A DNA stretch of 64,000 nucleotides from Prorocentrum cordatum (GCA_963575745.1 CAUYUJ010019599.1:42501-106500); one strand, 5' to 3'. Positions 10,615 to 22,269 are shown, counted from the first letter of the stretch. The notes: generated by a model not told the origin, from the letters alone. Translations and numbers: made by a program.

Positions 10615-13600
10615 TTAGTGTAGTGCCATAGCGTAGTGTTGAAGCCAACTGGCTATGACAGCACGCTAACCGTAGCGTAGTGTCATAGCGTAGTGTTGGG
10701 GACACTTGGGTGTGACACTACGCTACGGTTAGCGTAGTGTTACAGCGTAGTGTTGGGGGCACCTGGGCGGGACATTACGCTGTGACAGTACGCTACGGTT
10801 AGCGTAGTGTCATAGCGTAGTGTTGGGCACACCTCGGCGTGACACTACGTTATGACAGTACGCTACGGGCAACGCGCTACGCTACGTACACTACGCGCTA
10901 CGTGACACTACGCTATGACTAGTGTTGACGCTGTTTGCTTTCCTTTCGGGTTTTGCTTGACTCTGGTCCAGGAGAGTGGACACCACGCTACCGGCCGGTA
11001 GCATAGTGTCATAGCGCAGTGTTGGGGACACCTGGGCGTGACACTACGCTATGACACTACGCTAAGGTGGAGGCGGGGGAGACGTTTTTTTGTTTTTGTT
11101 TGCTTGTCCTTTGGGTTTTGCTTGACTCTGTCCCAGGAGAGTGGACACAACGCTACCGGCCGGTAGCGTAGTGTCATAGCGTAGTGTTGGGGACATTTGG
11201 GTGTGACACTACGCTATGACACTACGCTATGGCTGAGCGGTGGGAGAAGGAATTGCTTCTTGCTCGTTTGCTTTTCCTCAGGGTTTTGCTTGACTCTGCC
11301 CCGTGAGAGAGGACACTACGCTACGGTTAGCGTAGTGTCACAGCGTAGTGTTGGGGGCACCTGGGCGGGACATTACGCTGTGACAGTACGCTACGGTTAG
11401 CGTAGTGTCATAGCGTAGTGTTGGGCACACCTAAGCGTGACACTACGCTATGACAGTACGCTACGGGCAGCGTAGTGTCATAGCGTTGTGTTGGGGACAC
11501 CTGGGCGTGACACTGCGCTATGGCAGCACGCTGCGGTTAGCGTAGTGTCAGCGTTGTTTTGGGGACACCTTGGCGCGACACTACGCTATGACAGAACGCT
11601 ACGGTTAGCTTATTGTCATAGCGTAGTGTTGGGGACACCTGGGCGTGACACTACGCTATGACAGTACGCTACGGTCGAGGCGGGGGAGAAGGAATCGTTC
11701 CTTCTTCGTTTGCTTTTCCTTGTGGTTTTGCTTGACCCTGCTCCGTGAGAGAGAACACGCTACTGGTAGCGTAGTGTCATAGCGTAGTGTTGAGAACACC
11801 TGGGCGTGACAGACACTACGCTATGACACTACGTTACGGTGGAGTGGGGGGAGAAGGAATCGTTTTTCCTGTTTGCTTTCCTTTCGGGTTTTGCTTGACT
11901 CTGGTCCAGGAGAGTGGACACCACGCTACTGGCCGGTAGCATAGTGTCATAGCGCAGTGTTGGGGACACTTGGGCGCGACACTACGCTATGACACTACGC
12001 TAAGGTGGAGGCGGGGGAGACGTTTTTTTGTTTTTGTTTGCTTGTCGTTCGGGTTTTGCTTGATTCTGCTCCAGGAGAGTGGACACAACGCTACCGGCCG
12101 GTAGCGTAGTGTCATAGCGTTGTGTTGGGGACACCTGGGTGTGACACTACGCTATGACACTACGCTACGGCTGAGCGGGGGGAGAAGGAATTGCTTCTTG
12201 TTCGTTTGCTTTTCCTTGCGGTTTTGCTTGACTTTTGTCCAGGAGAGTGGACACTACGATACCGGTAGCGTAGTGTCATAGCGTAGTGTTGGGGACACCT
12301 GGGCGCGGCACTACGCTATGACACTACGCTACGGTGGAGGCGGGGGAGACGTTTTTAGTTTTTTCGTTTGTTTATCCTTGCGGTGTTGCTTGACTCTGTT
12401 CCGTGACTGACTGTTCCGTGAATCCTTGCGGTGTTGTTTATCCTTGCGGTGTTGCGGGTTTTACCTGACTGTTCCGTGAGAGAGGACACCACGCTACCAG
12501 TAGCGTAGTGTCATAGCGTAGGGTTGGGGACACCTGGGCGTGACATTACGCTATGACACTACGCCACGGTTGAGGCGGGGGAGAAGAAATTGTTTTTTTG
12601 TTCGTTTGCTTTTCCCTGCGGTTTTGCTTGACTGCTCCGTGAGAGAGGACACCACGCCACCGGTAGCGTAGTGTCTCATAACGTAGTGTTGGGGACATTT
12701 GGGCGTGACACTATGCTATGACACTACGCAACGGTTGAGCGGGGGGGGAAGAACCGTTTTTTTGTCGTTTGTTGTTTCCTTAGGGTTTTGCTTTACTCTG
12801 CTCCGTGAGAGAGTACACCACGCTACCGGTAGCGTAGTGTCATAGCGTAGTGGCGGGGACACTTGGGCGTGACACTACGCTATGACACTACATTACGGTG
12901 GAGGCGGGGGAGACGTTTTTAGTTTTTTCGTTTGTTTATCCTTGCGGTGTTGCTTGACTCTGCTCCGAGAGAGAGGACACCATGCTACCGGTAGCGTAGT
13001 GTCATAGCGTTGTGTTGGGGACACTTGGGCGTGGCCTTACGCTATGACACTACGCTACGGTTGAGCGGTGGGAGAAGGAATCTTTTTTTGTTGTTGTTCC
13101 GTTTGCTTTTCCTTGGGGTTTGGTTTGATTTTGCTCTGGGAGAGAGGACACCACGCTACCGGTAGCGTAGTGTCTCATAGCGTAGTGGCGGGGACATTTG
13201 GGCGTGACACTACGCTATGACACTACGTTGCGGTGGAGCGGGGCGAGAAGGAATCGTTCGTTCGTTTGCTTTTCCTTTGGGTGTTGCCTGACTCTGCTCC
13301 GTGAGAGAGGACACTCCGATACCGTTAGCGTAGTGTCATAGCGTAGTGCTGGGGAGACTTGGGCGTGACTCTACGCCATGACACTACGCAACGGTTGAGG
13401 CGGGGAAGAAGGAGCCGTTTTTGTTTGTTTGTTTTTTCGTAGGGTGTTGCTTGACTCTGCTCCAGGAGAGAGGACTCATTGCTATGGTTGGCGTAGTGTC
13501 ATAGCGTAGTGTTGGGGACATTTGGGCGTGACACTACGCCGTTATGACACTACGCTACAGTTAGCGTGTCATAGCGTATTGTTGGGGACACCTTGGCGTG

Positions 13601-13737
13601 ACACTACGCTATGACACTACGCAACGGTTTGCGTAGTGTCATAGCGTAGTGTTAGGGACACTTGGGCGTGACACTACGATATGACACCACGCTACGGTCA
13701 GCGTGAAGTTAGCGTAGTGTCATAGCGTAGTGTCAAA
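10615..13737. repeat. About 165-bp tandem satellite made of long hairpins
   Basis: Each unit has two 13-bp half-repeats TAGCGTAGTGTCA in tandem, a roughly 15-bp spacer of the type TGGGGACACCTGGGC, and the reverse complement TGACACTACGCTA twice. This gives a near-perfect stem of about 24-26 bp. A roughly 100-bp linker follows (GAGGCGGGGGAGAAGGAAT, a T-rich stretch, GGTTTTGCTTGACTCTG, then GAGAGGACACCACGCTACC). Unit starts near 10995, 11160, 11935, 12100, 12265, 12498, 12664, 12829, 12992, 13160, 13326 and 13491 show the period. Left-hand units (10620-10900) are hairpins with little linker. No coding capacity. Confidence 0.95.
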
Positions 13738-13839
13738 CTTCACGACCAAGACCTACCCTCGAAGCCCCCTTCTGAAATGACCGATCTGTACCATCCTTGA
13801 AACCTGAAGGGCTTCGCCGCTTCGCCCTCGAATGGGCTG

Positions 13840-14155
13840 GGGGGCAGGAGGAGGAGGAGAAGGAGGAGGAAGAGGAGGAGGCGGAGGAGGAGGCAGAGTC
13901 GGAGGAAGAGCAGGAGGAGGAGGAGGAGCAGGAGGAGGAGGAGGAGCAGTGGCAGGAGGAGGAGGAGGGGAGGAGGAGGAGGACAGGGGAGCAGGAGGAC
14001 AGGGGAGGAGGAGGAGGAGGAGGGCCAGGGAGGGAGGACGCACGAGCAGGAGGACGAGGGAGGAAATGGAGGGAAGAGGAGAAGGAGGAGGAGGAGGAGA
14101 AAGGGGAGGACGAGGAGGAGAATGAGGAGGAACAGGAACAGGAGGGAGCCCTCTG
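13840..14155. repeat. (GGA/GAG)n microsatellite
   Basis: About 300 bp of AGGAGG triplets with few interruptions; apparent Glu-rich open frames are artefacts. It forms the left end of the composite dispersed repeat described at 14160-15340. Confidence 0.95.
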
Positions 14156-14159
14156 ACAC

Positions 14160-15340
14160 CTCATGGAGAACGAGGAGGAGGTCCTGGAGGGAGGGAAAGA
14201 AGATGAGGTTGGAGCAAGGAGGATGAGGTTGGAGCAAGGAGGAAGAGGAGGAGGAGGAGAAGGAGGAGCAGTGTACACCCAAGACTCACCAATGATGTTG
14301 GAAGAAACTCGCCCTCCAAGCTCTCTCTTCACGGGTCCCTAAGAGGGCTCATTTTCACGCAGGGAGTTGCCGCGTTGGGAGACCCGCTCGAAGACCCTGA
14401 AGCATGCCAACTCACAATTCTCGGGACTTCAACGCCACGGATCAGGAAGAGGAGCAGGAAAAGGGGAGAAGGAGGAGGAGGAGGAGAACCAGTGTGAACC
14501 CAATATTCATCGACAATGTTTGAATCAATCTTCCCCCCAAGCTCCGTTTTCATAGGCCCCTACCAAAAATCATTTCCTCTGAAGGAAATGCCCCGTTGGG
14601 AGACAACCATTTGACTTCAAAGCAGCTCATGAACCTGACTGTTGCGTCTTGACGATCCTAAACCGTGCCAGAACACCATCCTCGAGACTTCGCACCGCGA
14701 ATCGCTGTAACCGTTGCACCCATCATAGTCCTGAGTCCTTCCAGCACTCCATTTCTGGTACGCTGACAATGGGAATCCGTGGAACTCTTGCGAATGTTTA
14801 GACGACATGTGCTCGGCGCTAAGGCGAGAACCACATTTTGAAAACCAACCGCCGTCAATTTTGCGAATCTCTTGCATTTTTTCAAAAATTGTGCGCGGCG
14901 CGAAGGCGAGAACCACATTTCGAAAACCAGCCGGCCTCAATCAGTGGAACCTTTCTATGCAATTGTTCAACACGAATGTGCACGCCGTTAAGGCGATAAC
15001 CACATTTTGAAAACCAACCGCCCTCCATCCGTGGTGCTCGTACATCATTTCAAGGAATGCTCGCGGCGCTGAGACGAGAACTGCATTTGAAAGCCAGCAG
15101 CCCTCAATCCGTGAAACTTGTATGCGACTGCTCAACACGAGTGTGCACGGCGCTAAGGCGAGAACTGCATTTTGAAAATCAACCGCCATCAGTCCGTGAA
15201 GTTCTTACAGTTTTTCCAAGGAATGTGCGCAGCGCTGAAGGCGAGAGCCACATTTCGGGAACCACCCGCCCTCCATCTGAGAAACTGCAGCTATTGTGTA
15301 AACTTCAGGGTCACAAGTGGTGAGTAAGTCTCAGGCGAAA
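14160..15340. repeat. Composite dispersed repeat A, copy 1, with internal ~80-bp tandem units
   Basis: The segment starts after a GGA tract with CACCAATGATGTTGGAA and CCTCCAAGCTC, passes through GCGTCTTGACGATCC, and then has tandem units of about 70-90 bp built on GGCGCTAAGGCGAGAACC, ACATTTTGAAAACCA and CCTCAATCCGTGAA (about 14805-15270). It ends with GTGGTGAGTAAGTCTCAGG, a stretch of CGGGCCCGC and GGCCTCGGGGTGCGACA, and then a new microsatellite. The same order recurs at 20395-21530. No gene. Confidence 0.9.
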
Positions 15341-15410
15341 CGACGGGCCCGCTCTTTCGACGGGCCTCGGGGTGCGACAGGGAGGAGTTAGTTTTGAGGA
15401 ACAATGGGAT

Positions 15411-15830
<420 letters not shown>

Positions 15831-16180
15831 AAGGACGAGGAGGAGGAAGGGGGACCGAAGGAGGGAGGGAGGGAGCAGGAGGGAGGGAGGAGGAGCAGGA
15901 GGGAGCCATCCGACATCTCGGGCCCTCGGCCGACGCGGCCTGCCCGAGGGAAGCAGCGCGGGGGCGGCGCCGCTTCGAGCTGCCCGGTGCGCTGAGCGGT
16001 CCGCCCCTCGGACGCATCCTTCGCGTGCCTTGGCGTGCCCCGGCGGCCTTTGCCTCGCGCTGCCTCCGCGTGGGCCCTCGGGGGTCCTTGCGCGGGCGAG
16101 GCTTCCGGCCGGCTCCTCGGGCGGCATGCGCGCGCGTGGCGAGCGCCGGTGCCTCGGGACCGAGCCGCAATCGAGGAGAG
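15831..16180. other. GC-rich spacer between microsatellites
   Basis: About 350 bp of GC-rich, partly unique DNA (GGGAGGGAG repeats to 15900, then CGGGCCCTCGGCCGACGCGG and similar). No motif, intron signal or protein similarity recognised. Confidence 0.5.
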
Positions 16181-16199
16181 GGAGGAGGAGGCGGAGGAG

Positions 16200-16270
16200 G
16201 AGAAAAGGTAGGGCGATGGCGACGGCGACGACGACGGCTCCTACGATCGACGGAACGACGGCGTTGACGT

Positions 16271-16302
<32 letters not shown>

Positions 16303-16651
16303 GCGATGGCGACGGCGTTGACGACGGCGTTGACGACGACGACGGCGACGACGACGGTGTTAACATCGATGACGACGACGACGACGACGACGCTGACGAC
16401 GACGACGGTGGCGCTGACGACGACGTCGCTGAGGACGACGACGACGCAGACGACGACGACGACAGTGACGCGACGACGACGACGACGACGACGGCGTTGA
16501 CGACGGCGTTGACGACGTCGACGGCGACGACGACGGTGGTGACATCGACGACAACGACGACGGCGGCGCTGACGACGACGACGACGACGCTGACGACGAC
16601 GACACAGACGACGACGACGACGACGACGACGGCGAAGACGACGACGACAGT

Positions 16652-16685
<34 letters not shown>

Positions 16686-16905
16686 GCGGCGACGTCGGCG
16701 ACGTCGGCGGCGACGACGACGACAACGACGACTGGGACGACGGCGAAGACGACGACGACGACGACGGCGACGACGACGGCGGCGGCGACGACGGCGAAGA
16801 CGACGAAGACGGTGACGGCGACGGCGACGGCGACGAAGACTGTCACGGTGACGGCGACGGCGACGGCGACGACGACGGCGGCGACGACGACGAGGGAGCA
16901 GCAGC
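16200..16905. repeat. (GAC/GGC/GTT)n trinucleotide array, about 700 bp
   Basis: GACGACGGC-type triplets in register for about 700 bp, with a recurring longer phrase GGCGTTGACGACGGCGTTGA near 16260, 16314 and 16494. That indicates block duplications within the array. Long Arg, Thr or Val open frames on both strands are artefacts. Confidence 0.95.
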
Positions 16906-17354
16906 CGAATCGCAGGAGGTAGCTGCTGAGGTGCGCCACGATCACAGCCGCGGCAGGATGCTGATGACTTCGCTCTGCACTCTGGAGGTGTTGCTAGTCG
17001 CTGTTGGCCTCGTCTGGCCCTCGGTCCACCCCTGTCCAAGCATTCGCTTGCTGAGCGACGGAAGACCGGGGGCGGCTCAGCGACGGACGTGGTCGCGGGG
17101 ATAGCGAGAAGGGAAGGGGGGGAATATGGGAGGCAGGGCTGTACCTAAACGCTGTTTTGGCCATCTCGTGGGCCGCTTTGCTTCTCGTTTGTTTTGCTCT
17201 GCATTCCAGGCGAAGCGAGGGCAAAACGAGGAAGAACGAATAGCGGAACGAAAACGCAGAACGCCGCCCATATCCAGCCTCGTCGCCCTGCAGCCAGGGC
17301 GAACTGAAGATGACAAAACGAGGGAGCACGAACACATGACGAACGCGAGACACA
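16906..17354. other. Low-copy spacer
   Basis: About 450 bp of mixed composition without tandem structure. I see no convincing exon. Open stretches on the minus strand run through both flanking microsatellites and so are not evidence of a gene. Confidence 0.4.
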
Positions 17355-17356
17355 CC

Positions 17357-18053
17357 TCCTCCTCCTCCTCCTCCTCCTCCTCCTGCCTCCACTGTCCTCC
17401 TCCTCCTCCTCCTCCTCCTCCTCCTCCTGCCTCCACTGTCCTCCTGCCCATCTGGGAGGGCAGTGTTTGGGCCGAGCCCTGCCCCGGGGACCTTCCTGGG
17501 GGCGCGCGGCGGCGGCGAGACGCTCACCTCCGCATGGCGCCGACCCGCGCGCCGGCTGCCGCCGCTCTCTCCCGGGCTCGCCTCGCCCGGGTGCCGCCCT
17601 CCGGCTCGCGGCTCCTCCTCCCTCCTCCCTCCTCCTCCTCCTGTTCCTCCTCCTGCTCCTCCTCCTCCTCCTCCTTCCCCTTCTCCTTCTCCTCCTCCTC
17701 CTCCTCCTTCCCCTTCTCCTTCTCCTTCTCCTCCTCCTCCTCCTCCTCCGCCTCCTCCACCTCCTCCTCCTCCCTCCTCCTCCTCCTCCTCCTCCTCCCC
17801 CTCCTCCTCCTCCTCCCCCCTCCTCATCCTCCTCCTCCCCTCCTCATCATCATCCCTCCTCCTCCTCCTCCTCCTCCCTCCTCCTCCTCCTTCTCCTCCT
17901 CCTCCTGCTCCTCCTCCTGCTGCTCCTCCTCCTCCTCCTGCTCCTCCTCCTCCTCCTCCGCCTCCTCCTCCTCCTTCCTCCTCCTCCTCCTCCCTCCTCC
18001 TCCTCCTCCTCCTCCTCCTCCTCCTCCTCCTCCTCCTCCTCCTCCCCCCCGAA
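17357..18053. repeat. (CCT)n microsatellite blocks with GC-rich interval
   Basis: CCT/CTC triplets at 17357-17384 and 17397-17427 (separated and followed by the repeated phrase GCCTCCACTGTCCTCCTG) and a long block at 17605-18053 with CTT, CAT and CTG variants. Between them, 17455-17600 is GC-rich and non-repetitive. No gene. Confidence 0.95.
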
Positions 18054-18240
18054 CCCCAGGGTAAGGCTGGCCCACCGATGCAGCGACCAGGGGCTCAGCT
18101 TTAAGCGATACCCAGACTTGCTTCGCAACGGGGATCTCAATCTCAATCTCAATCTCCTCCTCGTCCCTCTCTTCTCTCCCCCGCCCCTCCTCGTCCCCAC
18201 TCTTCCTGGCTCACCCCGCCCCCGCGCCGCTCTCGGGCTC

Positions 18241-18394
18241 TAGGTCGGTTCCGTCCTTCTACAGGTCCCTCCACAAAGATAGTCAACATAATAGTCTGGG
18301 GACGATTTTTCCTATTTTGGCAATGTTTGACTATTGTTTGTCGTTTTCTCATTGTTCTTCCAAAATCCGCCTGTAGGAGGACATGCCCGAGCTA
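18241..18394. mobile_element. MITE-like element 1, TA-flanked, ~24-bp imperfect TIRs
   Basis: Left end GGTCGG...CCTTCTACAGG (to 18265) is the imperfect reverse complement of the right end CCTGTAGGAGG...CCGAGC (from 18370). The inner part is T-rich (GATTTTTCCTATTTTGG). The element is bounded by TA on both sides. A homologous copy with better-preserved ends is at 54574-54731. It has no coding capacity, so it would depend on a transposase elsewhere; TA targets suggest the Tc1/mariner group. Confidence 0.65.
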
Positions 18395-18739
18395 ACTCTG
18401 GCTCCTGCCTCCTCTTCCCAACCACCCCGCCCTTCGCTCTTCGTCTGCTCCAGCCTTCCCTCGCTCTTCGTCTGCACCCCCCCTTCCCAAGAGGAGAAAC
18501 AACCACGAACACCAGCTAGGGGGTTTGGCCGCTCTCCCTCCATGAGCTGTTGGCACCCCGTTCCTGGCGCGCCCCCAGAGAGTGCCCGGAACGGAGTGCC
18601 CCCAGCTCGAGGGGATGGCCTTGGGGAACGGAGTTCTATAGAGTTTTGGTGGTAGTGGCTCTTTTTGCTTTCATGAACCTTCCTTCCCCTCCTGCCCCCC
18701 CCCTCGCGGAGGAGGAGGCGTGCTTACAGTAAACTCGCA

Positions 18740-18878
18740 TAGTAAGGATGAGCAACCTTGCAAGGTTGCACTCGCATCTTTCCCCTTCGGCCCATCTCTG
18801 GCCGCTTTCGCTGGCAGCGCTCCGCTCGCAGAGAGTCGACTTGGCACATGGCCTTCCAGGGCCCTTGCATCCTTACTA
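18740..18878. mobile_element. MITE-like element with perfect 12-bp TIR
   Basis: ATAGTAAGGATG (18739-18750) pairs exactly with CATCCTTACTAT (18868-18879), giving a 139-bp element between TA dinucleotides. A second palindrome, GCAACCTTGCAAGGTTGC, lies just inside the left end. The core has no open frame of note. It differs from the 18241 element in sequence. Confidence 0.55.
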
Positions 18879-18879
18879 T

Positions 18880-19595
18880 AAGTGTTGATTATACGGGTTC
18901 ACAGTGGGACCAGGCGGCGGCGCTTGCCTGCGTGTTTATCATGAGGGTGTGCAATTGTTTGCTCCCCTCCACCTCCTGCTCCTCCCCCGCCTCCTCCTCC
19001 GCCTCCTCTTCCTCCTCCTTTTCCACTTGCTCCTCCTCCTCCTCCGCCTCCTCCTCCTCGGTCCCCGTGGGGGGGGGAATCGTTTTCCCTCGGGCGGCCG
19101 CAGCGGCGGTGCCTGCTCAGGAGCTCGCCTTCCGCGGCCTCGTCAGTGCGGCAGCCGCCGGCGGCACCGCCAGGGGGTGGTGGTGGGCGTTCCGAGAGCG
19201 CCGAAATGAATTCGGGGGGCGATAGATAGTGGGGCATCGAGGGCTGCAGAGTGGGGCCCTCTAGGGCCCCTGCAGGGGCCTTTTGGGTCAGGGCACCTCT
19301 CTCTCCTCCCCCCCATGTGTCGCCAGCATGAATTCGCGCCCAAGTCGTCAGGGCTCAAGAGACGGGGGTCAATTCACACTGGGGTCCACCAGAGCGCTGG
19401 ATTTTGCAAGATCCTGCAGGGCCAGGGGTGCCATGACCAGGGTCTACGTGCAGGATCTTACAGGATCCTGCAAGGCCCGACGGACCCGGGTTTTTGCATT
19501 GCGACCTGGGTCAGTAGATGCCCGAGGTCGTCGGCGGGCGCCAGGGTGTGGCGCCAGAGAGTCTGCACGAACGAAGCGAAACGGGGAACGGGAAG
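18880..19595. other. CCT-rich and GC-rich spacer
   Basis: A CTCC-rich tract at 18965-19060 is followed by unique GC-rich DNA. At 19407-19480 there are several GGATCCTGCA/AGGATC phrases (GATCCTGCAGGG, CAGGATCTTACAGGATCCTG). No gene recognised. Confidence 0.4.
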
Positions 19596-19815
19596 AATGG
19601 GGACAGAGACCGACCGAGAGTAAATGGGGCCGGAGGATCGCGCCACATCGACGATGCATCGCTGATGCAGCTCGATGTGGAACCCGATTTGCTTCACGTC
19701 GACGTCGCCGATGCATCGCTGGTGTCGACGATGCATCGTTGGTGCGTCGCCGATTCGTCGCCGACGTATCGGCCATGCGGCACGATCCTCCGACCCCATA
19801 TACTCTGTCCCCATC
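19596..19815. repeat. Foldback element with GATGCATC-rich core
   Basis: GGGGACAGAG (19599) with ATGGGGCCGGAGGATCG (about 19626) is mirrored by CGATCCTCCGACCCCATA and CTCTGTCCCC (19778-19814), making stems separated by small loops. The core has repeated GATGCATC palindromes (19660, 19710, 19730). It lies inside a dispersed repeat whose other copy holds a different foldback at the same place (21845-22200). Confidence 0.6.
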
Positions 19816-20394
19816 TAGGAGTCCTCTAGACCAGGACTCGCTTTCTGTGCCGCTGCGGGCGTTGTCCATTGGAGACAGACGGCCGCCTGCCCAAGAGCGG
19901 CCGCCGCCGGTTTTCGACAAGATTTATTTGCGCTGGCGATACAAGGCATAAGCGGGGGGTCCGTTGGAGCGAATTGTGCCACCATGCAAGGGGAGGACTT
20001 GAAGTGATGTGGCTTAAGGGGCGCCTGAACCCCATGTGATATGGCCTGCGGCCATCTCCACCGCAGGGTTGACAGGGGGACCTGCGCCACAGCAGGCCAC
20101 CCTAGGGGTGACAGGAAGAATTTTACGTCCCCAGAGCCAGACAATTTCTCGCTGGATCGAGGAAAGGCGCGTGTCAGACCTAAATTTCCAATGTAATGTG
20201 TTGTATTGCATTTGTGGTCGTTCGACTGAGCAGAAAGTGCGTTCCTACTCAGGGGCGCGGGGGGGTTGCAGAGCACGACGGGCAGAACGAGAGCCCGCCA
20301 GCGTCGGCGGTTGGGCAGGGGGTGACTGCGCTGGCGGTGCAAGGCATAAGCGGGGGATCCGTTGGAGCGAAATGTGCGATCATGCAGGATGAGG
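19816..20394. repeat. Dispersed repeat B flank and spacer
   Basis: CAGGACTCGCTTTCTG, GTTGTCCATTGGAGACAGA and GCGGCCGCC at 19833-19910 recur in diverged form at 22074-22150. The sequence GCGATACAAGGCATAAGCGG at 19932 recurs at 20332 (CGGTGCAAGGCATAAGCGG) with GGATCCGTTGGAGCGAAAT following, so about 400 bp here is itself partly duplicated. No gene. Confidence 0.55.
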
Positions 20395-21535
20395 AGGGAG
20401 GAGAGGAGGGGGAGGAGGAGGAGGAGGAGGAGGACCACTGGAAACCCAAGAGTCACCAACGATGTTGGAATTAACCCTCCCTCCAAGCTCCCTCTCCATA
20501 AGCCCTTACAACGTTTCATGTCCATTGAGGGAACTGCCTCGTTGGAAGATAACAGTTTGAAAATCCTGAAGCCTCCCAAAACTTTGTTCCTGGGATTTCA
20601 ACGCCACGTATCAGCCTGACTGCTGCGTCTTGACGATCCAGAATTGTGCCAGAACGCCGTTCTTGGGACTTCAACACAGCGAATCAACATAACTGTTGCG
20701 CCCGCATAACCCAGAATCCTTCCAAAATGCAGTTTCTGGTGCGCTGATCATGGATATCCGTGAAACTCCTTGCATTTTTAAACAAAACAACGAATGCGCG
20801 CGGCGCTAAGGCGAGAGCCACGTTTTGAAAAGGAACCACCCTCAATCCGTGAAATTATGACAAATGTGAACAACTTTGCGCGACGCAAAAGCGAGAGCCA
20901 CATATTGAAGACGACCCGCCTTCAATCAGTGAAGTTCTTGCGTTTTTATGTATAAAAAAAGAATGTGCGCGGCAATCAAAGCTGAGAGCCACATTTTGAA
21001 AACCGGCGCTAAGGCGAGAGCCACATTTTGAAAGGGAGCCGCCCTCTATCCGCGAAGCTCTTGCATCTTTTAAAAGCGAATTTGCGCGACGCAAATGCGA
21101 GAGCCACATCTTGAAAACGACCCGCCTTCAATCAGTGAAGTTCTTGCGTTTTGTATTCATGGCAATAAGGCGAGAGCCACATTTTGAAGACCGGCGCTAA
21201 GGCGAGAGCCACATTTTGAAAATGAACCGCCCTCAATCCCGGAAACTCTTTGCAAATTTTGAAAACGAATTTGCGCGACGCAAAGGCGAGAGCCAGCCAC
21301 ATTTTGAAAACCACCCGCCCCCAATTCAATCCGTGAAGCTCTTGTGAGTTTCTAAAACGAATGTGCGCGGCGCGAAGGCGAGAGCCACATTTTGAAAGCG
21401 ACCCGCCTTCCATGTGTGAAACTGTTGTCATTGTGCAAGCTTCAAAGTCATAAGTGGTGAGGATGTCTCAAGCGAAACGCCCGGCCCGCCCTAAAAGCTG
21501 GCCTCGGGGTGCGACACGGAGGAATTATCTACAAG
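20395..21535. repeat. Composite dispersed repeat A, copy 2
   Basis: GGA tract, then CACCAACGATGTTGGAAT, CCTCCAAGCTC, GCGTCTTGACGATCC and about eight units with GGCGCTAAGGCGAGAGCC, ACATTTTGAAAA and CCTCAATCCGTGAA. It closes with GTGGTGAGGATGTCTCAAGC, a stretch of CGGCCCGCC and GCCTCGGGGTGCGACA, and then another GGA tract. Each landmark matches copy 1 (14160-15340) in the same order. Units carry insertions and deletions, so the unit length varies between about 50 and 90 bp. Confidence 0.9.
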
Positions 21536-21544
21536 GAGAAGGAA

Positions 21545-21652
21545 TGGATGAGGAGGAGGAGGAGGACGAGGGGGGGGACGAGGAGGAGGAGGACGAGGAG
21601 GAGGACGAGGAGGAGGAGGGGGAGGAGGAGGAGAGGACGCGGCCGAAGGACG
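21545..21652. repeat. (GGA/GAC)n microsatellite
   Basis: GAGGAGGAGGACGAGG-type triplets directly after composite repeat A, mirroring the microsatellite after copy 1. Confidence 0.9.
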
Positions 21653-21844
21653 ACAGGAGGGTGTCCAGGCACGCACAGCAGGGGGGGGGGGGAGGTGCAG
21701 TGCACGACGGGCAGGGAGTCCGCCAGCGTGGTGGTGCCGGGGCCCGGGCCCCGGGGCGGCAGGCTCTCGCACCCTCCCTGGCGAGCGAGCGCCGCGGTGC
21801 AAGCCGTGGGGCGCCAGCGGCAGTTCTGCACGAAGGAAATGGGC

Positions 21845-22200
21845 ACGGAAAGAACGGGTACTCCAGATTTCGTAACAAAAAGGGAGGGGGTCCGGACCCT
21901 CCAAGACAAGCCACTTCAGACCTCCCCCGTGGGAGAACCCTCCAAGACATCGTCCCCAGACCCCCCAGGCCCTCCAAGATAGCCTGGAAGAGACCCCCTC
22001 CGACATGAGACCCCCCTCCCTTTAATACGAAATCTGGGGTACAGTGCCCAACAGCGGATCATGTTCGTTTTGAACAGGACTCGCTGTCCACGCCGCCGCG
22101 GCCTGTGTCCATTCGGGACAGAGGGCCGCCCGCCCAACAGCGGCCGCTGTTGGTTTGGGACAACAATTGTTGTTGGGCATTGTACCCATTCTTTCCGTAC
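21845..22200. repeat. Nested inverted repeat (foldback) element
   Basis: Inner arms: GTACTCCAGATTTCGTA plus AAAAAGGGAGGGGGTC (21858-21892) pair with GACCCCCCTCCCTTTAATACGAAATCTGGGGTAC (split here as GACCCCCCTCCCTTTA, then ATACGAAATCTGGGGTAC, ending 22042). Outer arms: CACGGAAAGAACGGGTAC (21845) pairs with GTACCCATTCTTTCCGTACC (about 22183). Between the inner arms are repeated CCTCCAAGAC phrases. No coding sequence. Confidence 0.7.
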
Positions 22201-22269
22201 CATTCTGGGTGTCCAAAGCAGTAGGGGAACGAACATGCGCAAATATAGCCCAAAATAGTACAGAGCGCG

